A stretch of 18,223 nt of DNA. Origin: an uncultured Treponema sp. GTDB taxonomy: Bacteria > Spirochaetota > Spirochaetia > Treponematales > Treponemataceae. Below are positions 12,964 to 18,223 of the stretch, piece by piece. Numbering within the stretch: the stretch's first letter is position 1; each line of letters opens with the position of its first letter. The notes below the pieces were generated by a model that did not search any database, was not told where the DNA came from, and was given only the letters and a program-made list of their open reading frames with translations. Both the position numbers and the translations under genes were made by a program. Location: the NCBI GenBank assembly GCA_937900125.1, contig CALCEK010000201.1, forward strand, positions 1 through 18,223. The letters run 5' to 3'.

Positions 12964-15114
12964 ATGAAAAAAGAAGATAAATCTTTTGCAGAAAAAAAAG
13001 AATCTGAAAAAGAAACATTTGTTTGTGAGCCACACGACCATAGCGATTCTCATAGCGAACATCACCACCATCATTCTCATCATCATGAAGAAGATTGCGA
13101 TGATGACGATGAGTCTTGCTCTTGTTGCCATCATCACGAACATCACCACGGAGAAGAAGATGATGACGAAGAGGAAGAAGTTTCTCTCCCGAAGATTATA
13201 ATTTCTGTTTTTCTTTTTATTGCAGGTCTTTTATTAGAACATTTGCCGATTTTTTCTAAAGATGGCACGTTGTTTTCTAGTTCGCAAACAGTTTTTTTGA
13301 TTTTTAGGGGAATAAATTTAGCTCTTTACTGTGCAGCTTACCTTTTGTGCGGGCTAGGAATGTTAAAAGAAGCTTTAGAAAATCTTTTTCACGGAAATTT
13401 TTTTGGCGAAGAATTCCTTATGGCTGTTGCAACGATTGGCGCAATTTGTTTAGGCGAATATTCCGAAGCCGTTGCTGTTATGATTTTGTTCCAAATTGGC
13501 GAGTTCTTAGAGGACAAAGCTGTTACTCGTTCAAGAAAATCCATTACAACGCTTGTAGATGTTCGACCCGATTCTGCAAATGTAAAGCGAGGAGATTCTG
13601 TTGAAAAAGTTGAAGCTTCTGCTTTGGTTGTGGGAGATATTGTTGTTGTTCGTCCTGGCGAGCGGATTCCTTGCGATGGAAAAGTCATTTCTGGCTCGTC
13701 ATTTGTTGACACAAGTGCTTTAACGGGAGAAAGTGTGCCGCGCGAAGTTTTTGACGGAAACGAGGTTTTGGCGGGTTTTGTAAACACCACAGGGCTTTTG
13801 GAAATAAAAGTTACAAAGGCTTATTCCGAAAGTACGGTAAGTCGCGTTTTGACGCTCGTAGAAAAAGCTCAAAGTCGAAAAGCAAAAATGCAACGATTTA
13901 TAACGCGATTTGCAAAAGTTTACACGCCGATAGTGTGCATTTTGGCAGTTGCGCTTGCGATTGTTCCGCCTACAATCATCATTTTATCTGGCGGCGAAAG
14001 TGCGGGACTTTTTAAAACTTGGGTTTATCGCGCACTTGAATTATTAGTTGTTTCTTGCCCATGTGCATTAGTTATTTCCGTTCCTTTAAGTTTTTATTCA
14101 GGAATCGGACTTGCAAGTAAAAATGGGATTCTTATAAAAGGCTCTAATTTTGTAGAGTTACTTTCTAAAGCAAAGACCGTGATGTTTGATAAAACGGGAA
14201 CGCTTACAAAAGGTGTTTTTGAAGTTACGGAAATTTTTGTGCGCGAAGATGCGGGCATTTCTAAGGAAGAGCTTTTGGCTCTTGCAACACACGCGGAATA
14301 TATTTCTACGCATCCAATTTCAGCTTCGCTTAAGAAAGCGCATCATTGTCCTGATTGCGGACACGTTTTGGTTTCGGACATTCAGGAACTGGGCGGACAT
14401 GGTATCCATTGTACTATTGACGGGAAAACAATTTTAGTTGGAAACGACCGCTTGATGCAAAAAGAAAAAGTTGCAAATTTTACACCTTTTGAACATTCCA
14501 CCCAAGGAACACCGATTTACGTGGCAATCCAAAATAAATATGCGGGTTACATATTGATTAGCGATATTGTAAAAGAGGACGCAAAGTTAGCTGTAAATAA
14601 TCTTAAAAAAGTTGGTGTGGAAGAAGTAGTGATGCTTACGGGTGACAATGAAAAGTCCGCAAATGTAACCGCAAAAGAACTTGGTATAGATTCTGTCTTT
14701 GCCTCGCTACTTCCCGCCGACAAGGTATTTAAGGTTGAGGAAAAAATCAAAATCAATTCCAAAGAAAAAAAATCAACAATTTTTGTGGGCGATGGCATAA
14801 ATGACGCTCCCGTTTTGACCCGCGCTGATGTTGGAATTGCAATGGGCGCACTCGGTTCTGACGCTGCAATAGAGGCGTGCGATGTTGTTTTGATGGATGA
14901 CCTCCCGTCAAAAGTGGCAGTTGCGCTGTCAATTGCAAAACGAACAATGAGAACCGTAAAAATGAATGTTGGTGGCGCACTTTTTGTAAAAACGCTGATT
15001 ATGATTTTGTGTGCAGTAGGTATTGGAAATATGTGGCTTGCCGTTTTTGGCGATGTCGGTGTTACAATGCTTGCAATTTTGAATTCAATGCGACTTTTAC
15101 GCTGGAAAAAATAA
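12964..15114 (+). CDS. zntA: Zn/Cd-exporting P1B-type ATPase (ZntA/CadA family)
   Basis: This 716-residue inner-membrane pump exports Zn2+ (and Cd2+/Pb2+ in many homologues) using ATP. Landmarks are TGES (254-257), the transmembrane metal site CPC (365-367) in SCPCALVIS, the phosphorylated Asp409 in DKTGTLT, His450-Pro451 in THPIS, and GDGINDAP (609-616). Near the end come N-x7-K in NVGGALFVK and GDVG, which define the P1B-2 zinc group. The usual N-terminal GMTCxxC domain is missing. Residues 21-72 instead hold 17 His, 5 Cys and a run of Asp/Glu, a likely metal-binding tail. HHCPDCGH (460-467) in the nucleotide domain is a second possible site. AAGGAG precedes the ATG. It is cotranscribed with the repressor, so zinc should induce it. 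Confidence 0.95.
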   Translation: MKKEDKSFAEKKESEKETFVCEPHDHSDSHSEHHHHHSHHHEEDCDDDDESCSCCHHHEHHHGEEDDDEEEEVSLPKIIISVFLFIAGLLLEHLPIFSKDGTLFSSSQTVFLIFRGINLALYCAAYLLCGLGMLKEALENLFHGNFFGEEFLMAVATIGAICLGEYSEAVAVMILFQIGEFLEDKAVTRSRKSITTLVDVRPDSANVKRGDSVEKVEASALVVGDIVVVRPGERIPCDGKVISGSSFVDTSALTGESVPREVFDGNEVLAGFVNTTGLLEIKVTKAYSESTVSRVLTLVEKAQSRKAKMQRFITRFAKVYTPIVCILAVALAIVPPTIIILSGGESAGLFKTWVYRALELLVVSCPCALVISVPLSFYSGIGLASKNGILIKGSNFVELLSKAKTVMFDKTGTLTKGVFEVTEIFVREDAGISKEELLALATHAEYISTHPISASLKKAHHCPDCGHVLVSDIQELGGHGIHCTIDGKTILVGNDRLMQKEKVANFTPFEHSTQGTPIYVAIQNKYAGYILISDIVKEDAKLAVNNLKKVGVEEVVMLTGDNEKSANVTAKELGIDSVFASLLPADKVFKVEEKIKINSKEKKSTIFVGDGINDAPVLTRADVGIAMGALGSDAAIEACDVVLMDDLPSKVAVALSIAKRTMRTVKMNVGGALFVKTLIMILCAVGIGNMWLAVFGDVGVTMLAILNSMRLLRWKK

Positions 15115-15121
15115 AATTTTA

Positions 15122-15130
15122 TGCTAAAAT
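15122..15130 (+). promoter_or_regulatory. Extended -10 promoter for pth, possible leaderless start
   Basis: TGCTAAAAT (15122-15130) matches the extended -10 form TGnTATAAT at the important positions. The box ends 7 bases before the pth ATG, so transcription would begin at or next to the start codon. No good -35 is present (CTGGAA at 15102-15107). Confidence 0.4.
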
Positions 15131-15137
15131 CATTTTT

Positions 15138-15767
15138 ATGATTCAAGAAATTGCTTTTTTGGGAAATTATGGGCGCGAATATCAAAATACGCGACACAAT
15201 GTGGCTTGGCTTTTTGCCGATTCTGTGGATTTTTTGACAAAACTTTCATATCGCAAGGAATTTAAAGCCGATTATGCAAGTTGCGATTTTGATTTTGCCG
15301 CCCGTGCCTTGTGCGGTGCAGATTTTTCTTTGCCGCAAAATGTGCCGAATAAGATTCATTTTTTAAAACCTCTCACTTATATGAATTTAAGTGGCGAGGC
15401 GGTGGGAGAAGTTGCGCATTTTTTTAAGATTCCTGCGGAACAAATTTTAATTGTACACGATGAAATTGAGCTTCCTTTTGGAACAATCAGTTTAAAATAT
15501 GGCGGCGGCTTGGGCGGACATAATGGCTTGCGGTCTGTAAAGTCGATTTTGCAAACTGCGGATTTTTGGCGGCTTAGATTTGGTGTTGGAAAACCTAGCG
15601 ATGGAAATGTTGCTGACTATGTGCTTGGTTCTTTTTTTGCTGACGAAAAAATTGCACTTTCACAAATTTTTTCTGTTGCCACAGAGCCATTTTGTAAGCT
15701 GATTTTTTCTCGCGATGGAAAACATTTGCTTTCTGAGTGGGGAAAAAAGAAAATCGAGGTTGCATAA
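15138..15767 (+). CDS. pth: Peptidyl-tRNA hydrolase
   Basis: Pth frees tRNA from prematurely released peptidyl-tRNA. The 209-residue protein has the active-site residues at family positions: Asn10 and His20 in LGNYGREYQNTRHN, Asn83 in YMNLSG, Asp108 in VHDEIELPFG, and Asn129 in GGGLGGHNGLRS. N10 and H20 carry the same numbers as in E. coli, which fixes the start at 15138 even though the frame is open upstream. The common GNPG turn reads GNYG here. No ribosome site precedes the ATG, while a TGCTAAAAT box sits 7 bases upstream. It lies 23 bp after the zinc ATPase and 4 bp before mazG, so it may also be read from the upstream promoter. Confidence 0.95.
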   Translation: MIQEIAFLGNYGREYQNTRHNVAWLFADSVDFLTKLSYRKEFKADYASCDFDFAARALCGADFSLPQNVPNKIHFLKPLTYMNLSGEAVGEVAHFFKIPAEQILIVHDEIELPFGTISLKYGGGLGGHNGLRSVKSILQTADFWRLRFGVGKPSDGNVADYVLGSFFADEKIALSQIFSVATEPFCKLIFSRDGKHLLSEWGKKKIEVA

Positions 15768-15771
15768 AAAA

Positions 15772-16674
15772 ATGGATATAGAAAAACTAAATGCCTTATT
15801 GTGTGAAGGGCAAAATCAGAATAAACTTGCAGAAACCGCTGAGGCTTTAAAACGGGTGTACGCTTTAGTTTTGCGGCTTAGGGCAGAAAATGGTTGTCCG
15901 TGGGACAAAGCTCAAACTCCCCATTCGATGCGGCAGTATTTAATAGAAGAAACTTTTGAAGTTACTGATGCAATTGAAAATGAAAATCCTTCGCACGTAA
16001 AAGAAGAATTAGGCGATTTACTTTTTAATACTATTTTAAGCTCGTATATGTATGAGCAAAATGCGGATTTTTCTGTTTCTGAGATGGCGGACGCACTTTG
16101 TGAAAAACTTGTAACTCGGCATCCGCACGTGTTTGGAAAAGATAGCGCAGGCTTTTGTGAATACAAAAAACAGCAAGTGCAAAATGAAAATTCCCATAAA
16201 AATATAAATGAAACTTGGGATTCTATTAAGGAAAATGTTGAACACCGCACTTTTTCTTCTATATTAGATTCTGTTCCAAAGGGATTCCCGCCACTTTTAA
16301 AATCCTACAAATTCTTAAAAAAAGCTGCAAAGTTTGGTTTTGAGTGGAAAAATATTTCTGATGCAGAAAATAAGGTTCTTGAAGAATTTAATGAGGTAAA
16401 ACAAGCTTCAATTACTTGTGATTCTGAAAAAATTGAAGAAGAACTTGGCGATTTGCTTTTGAGCGTGGTCAATTTATGCCGAATGTACAATGTGTTTCCT
16501 GACAATGCGCTTGAAAAAGCAAACAAAAAATTTTATAAACGTTTTACATTTGTTGAGCATAATACAAAACAAGCAGAGGAAATGTCTACAAATTCTCCGC
16601 TTGAATCTATGGAACGTTTGTGGAATGAGGCAAAAAAGCTAGAAACGGTAGCGCAAACCTGCACCAAAGGTTAA
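15772..16674 (+). CDS. mazG: Nucleoside triphosphate pyrophosphohydrolase MazG
   Basis: MazG hydrolyses NTPs to NMP and pyrophosphate, clearing aberrant or excess nucleotides. The 300-residue protein has the two tandem MazG domains of the long form. Domain one has ENGCPWDKAQTPHSMRQYL with EETFE (59-63) and EELGD (78-82). Domain two has EEFNE (204-208) and EELGD (223-227). The acidic residues are the Mg2+ ligands. The E. coli enzyme is about 263 residues. The extra length is an N-terminal extension and a tail beyond the usual RLWNEAK ending. The ATG at 15772 is 4 bp after pth, with GAGG as a weak distant ribosome site, so coupled translation is likely. The last 36 bp overlap the opposing outer-membrane protein gene. 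Confidence 0.94.
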   Translation: MDIEKLNALLCEGQNQNKLAETAEALKRVYALVLRLRAENGCPWDKAQTPHSMRQYLIEETFEVTDAIENENPSHVKEELGDLLFNTILSSYMYEQNADFSVSEMADALCEKLVTRHPHVFGKDSAGFCEYKKQQVQNENSHKNINETWDSIKENVEHRTFSSILDSVPKGFPPLLKSYKFLKKAAKFGFEWKNISDAENKVLEEFNEVKQASITCDSEKIEEELGDLLLSVVNLCRMYNVFPDNALEKANKKFYKRFTFVEHNTKQAEEMSTNSPLESMERLWNEAKKLETVAQTCTKG

Positions 16675-17244
16675 GCCCGCACTTCCACCATTTGGAAATT
16701 CCCCTATAAATCCTATCTGAATTGGTATTGAAATGTGACGAACGAGAATAAATTCAAATCCAAAGCCCGTTCCCGCAACTGCATTTATATACCAATAGGG
16801 ATTTTGTGTTTTAGTTTCATAAGAATATCCGCTAAAGTATTTGTATCTTGCGCCACCTAAAAACCATGCGTAAACTCGGTATGCAAAAACCTTTTGAGCT
16901 TCATATTCAAACAGTGAAATGTCAAATTGAAGGTTTACATTTGCGTCAATGGGTGTACTCTCTGTTTCATCGCTTTTGTAAACGGCAGAACCATCGACTG
17001 TTAAACCGATTTTTTTAGTAAAATAATGTTCGTATTGTAAACCCGCATAGCCATCATCGGCTGCTAAAAAGTATAAACCGATAGCGTTTCGTTGTTCATC
17101 AAAAGTGTTCAGACGAGGAGTTTCGCTAGATGACGAATCTGTGAGTGTAACATCATTTGATTCTGCCTCTTGGGAAAAGACAAACGCACTCGAAAGCACA
17201 AAAAATCCGATTATAACAAAAAATTTGGCTCGCAAATTTCTCAT
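16639..17244 (-). CDS. Small outer-membrane beta-barrel protein, function unknown
   Basis: The 201-residue product has a clear signal peptide (MRNLRAKFFVIIGFFVLSSA then FVFS) with likely cleavage before QEAES. After an acidic Ser-rich stretch come alternating hydrophobic and polar beta strands rich in Tyr, Phe and Gly (GLYFLAADDGYAGLQYEHYF, YRVYAWFLGGARYKYF, GLTFGAGLRYRF). It ends in Phe, the usual signal for outer-membrane assembly. About eight strands fit the size. I do not recognise the family. The ATG has GGGGAG 7 bases upstream. The 3' end overlaps mazG tail to tail by 36 bp. The ftsH terminators lie upstream, so it likely has its own promoter, although no convincing boxes are visible. 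Confidence 0.8.
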   Translation of the reverse strand: MRNLRAKFFVIIGFFVLSSAFVFSQEAESNDVTLTDSSSSETPRLNTFDEQRNAIGLYFLAADDGYAGLQYEHYFTKKIGLTVDGSAVYKSDETESTPIDANVNLQFDISLFEYEAQKVFAYRVYAWFLGGARYKYFSGYSYETKTQNPYWYINAVAGTGFGFEFILVRHISIPIQIGFIGEFPNGGSAGLTFGAGLRYRF

Positions 17245-17274
17245 AATTTACTCCCCAAAAAATCAAAAAATTTA

Positions 17275-17319
17275 GGGCATCTCGAAAAACTCGTTTTAGA
17301 TAATTTTTTCGAGATGCTC
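17275..17319 (-). terminator. Distal terminator hairpin downstream of ftsH
   Basis: GCATCTCGAAAAA (17277-17289) and its complement (17305-17317) form a perfect 13-bp stem, extended by a G-T wobble and a G-C pair. On the minus strand it is followed by A/T-rich DNA with two runs of six T (complement of 17254-17272). The GGGCATCTC arm is shared with the hairpin at 12504-12539. Confidence 0.7.
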
Positions 17320-17321
17320 CT

Positions 17322-17348
17322 ACCTCTAAAAATTCAATTTTTAGAGGT
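17322..17348 (-). terminator. Proximal hairpin downstream of ftsH
   Basis: ACCTCTAAAAATT (17322-17334) and its exact complement (17336-17348) flank a single C. It begins 15 bp after the ftsH stop. It shares the AAAAATT/AATTTTT core with 3812-3827 and 12514-12529. No T run directly follows on the minus strand, so it may work as an RNA-stabilising stem in front of the distal terminator. Confidence 0.55.
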
Positions 17349-17363
17349 TCCCTTTACTCTTCC

Positions 17364-18223
17364 TTATGAATTTTCAGAAGAAACTCCTGATTCTTCAACG
17401 GCTTTTGATTCTAGTAATGCGCAGTGATTTTCTGCTTTTACAATTTCTTCAAATTCTTTGCCGTCAATAGTTTCTTTTTCTAAAAGACGACCCGCAACGT
17501 AATCTAACAATTCACGGTGTTCGCGTAAAATTCCCAAAGCGTGAGTGTAGCGTTCGTCAAGGATTTTTGCAATTTCTTCATCGATGTATTTTTGTGTTTC
17601 TTCGCTGAATTCCCTAACTAGCTCAGGTTCTTGCGGACCTCCATAACCTCTACCACTTTTTCCAAGAGTCATATTTTTAAAACGCTCGCTCATTCCATAG
17701 TCGCAAATCATACTTTTGATAATTCCAGTTGCACGGCTAATGTCATTTGCCGCCCCAGTTGAAATTTCGTTAAAAACGACTTCTTCGGCGGCGCGACCTC
17801 CAAGCAAAGTGTCTACTTCGTTGATTAAATCTTTTTTTGTCTGGAGCGTTTTTTCTTCTTCTTCGCGATATTGCGTAAATCCGCCCACACCATGAGAACG
17901 TGGCACAACTGTAATTTTGTTTACGGGAGGATAGCCTGGCGTAAATGCACCAACAAGCGCGTGTCCAGTTTCGTGGTAAGCAACGATTTTTCGCTCTTGC
18001 TCGTTTTCGCGACGAGTTTTCTTTTTTAACCCGATACTTACTTTGTCAATGGCATCGTTAAAATCTGTCATTGCAACTTTTGAGTGTCCATTTCTTACGG
18101 CAAGCAAAGCGGCTTCGTTTACAATATTGGCAAGCTCTGCACCGGATGCACCGGAGGCCATACGCGCCACCTGCAGGAAGTCCACATCGTCGGCGACCTT
18201 GATCTTTTTCGCGTGCACCTTCA
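17364..18223 (-). CDS. ftsH: ATP-dependent zinc metalloprotease FtsH, C-terminal part (partial)
   Basis: FtsH is the membrane-bound AAA+ protease that degrades misfolded membrane proteins and some regulators. The fragment enters from the right edge with KVHAKKIKVADDVD, the end of the AAA module, continues through ASGAELANIVNEAALLA, and contains the zinc site HETGH with the third ligand in STGAANDI. The helical C-terminal part ends in a Ser/Glu-rich tail after VKAENHCALL. The frame is open to the edge, so the apparent GTG at 18218 is an internal Val and not a start. The first ~23 codons at the right edge use G or C in the third position in 20 of 23 cases, unlike the rest of the gene. Two hairpins follow its stop. 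Confidence 0.96.
   Translation of the reverse strand, partial: KVHAKKIKVADDVDFLQVARMASGASGAELANIVNEAALLAVRNGHSKVAMTDFNDAIDKVSIGLKKKTRRENEQERKIVAYHETGHALVGAFTPGYPPVNKITVVPRSHGVGGFTQYREEEEKTLQTKKDLINEVDTLLGGRAAEEVVFNEISTGAANDISRATGIIKSMICDYGMSERFKNMTLGKSGRGYGGPQEPELVREFSEETQKYIDEEIAKILDERYTHALGILREHRELLDYVAGRLLEKETIDGKEFEEIVKAENHCALLESKAVEESGVSSENS

Noticed and set aside
12934..13149. 71-residue minus-strand frame rich in Met/Val opposite the ATPase N-terminus
   Set aside because: It is the mirror of the His-rich CAT/CAC codons, which read as ATG/GTG on the other strand.
13389..13790. Long minus-strand frames opposite the zinc ATPase (also 14547-15197)
   Set aside because: They are antisense to conserved P-type ATPase domains, have Ser/Thr-rich low-complexity products and no ribosome sites.
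15120..15140. Short leader frame ATGCTAAAATCATTTTTATGA before pth
   Set aside because: It has six codons, no ribosome site and overlaps the likely -10 box, so translation is improbable.
18216..18218. GTG as the start of a short ftsH-like gene
   Set aside because: The frame stays open to the edge and the residues before it (KVHAKKIK) are conserved inside FtsH, so the gene is cut by the window, not truncated.

Overview
The window looks like chromosomal housekeeping DNA of an AT-rich, Gram-negative bacterium. The best guess is a spirochaete of the Treponema group, with moderate confidence. The signs are a small outer-membrane barrel protein ending in Phe, a lipoprotein with a Cys lipobox, short AT-rich intergenic palindromes, and protein sequences that read like those of host-associated treponemes. 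No rRNA, tRNA, CRISPR array, insertion sequence or phage gene is visible.

Layout. Bases 1-1870 hold purine synthesis genes: the 3' end of purF, purM, and a convergent purN translationally coupled to a lipoprotein gene (1244-2742, minus). Bases 3095-3523 (minus) encode an Hsp20 chaperone behind a sequence that matches the sigma-54 promoter consensus very closely. A 523-bp intergenic region (3524-4046) then carries a 10-bp tandem array, a short palindrome and a terminator-like hairpin. An SDR oxidoreductase (4047-4820, minus) diverges from a tightly packed eight-gene plus-strand operon (5131-12484). That operon encodes an ABC ATPase, an ABC-2 permease, a GldG-like membrane protein, a DUF4340 protein, a NYN-nuclease/LOTUS protein and three different HAD hydrolases, and it ends at a near-perfect 36-bp palindromic terminator.

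Next comes a zinc-homeostasis pair: an ArsR/SmtB-family repressor with a CzrA-like metal site, and a P1B-2 ATPase with a His/Cys/Asp-rich tail (12632-15114). It is followed by pth and mazG (15138-16674). A small outer-membrane protein gene overlaps the end of mazG tail to tail (16639-17244, minus). The C-terminal part of ftsH runs off the right edge (17364-18223, minus).

The most interesting signals are: the sigma-54-type promoter of hsp20, with a helically phased 10-bp array at about -90 to -172; the long translationally coupled operon joining a GldAFG-like ABC system to an RNA-binding/nuclease protein and three HAD enzymes; two genes with no Shine-Dalgarno sequence whose -10 boxes sit so close to the ATG that they may be leaderless (arsR, pth); a family of related palindromes and GTCAT-type interspersed motifs in the gaps; and an abrupt rise in GC3 in the last ~70 bases of ftsH, which may mark a mosaic gene or a chimeric sequence end. 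I do not see a clear-cut new defence or mobile system.
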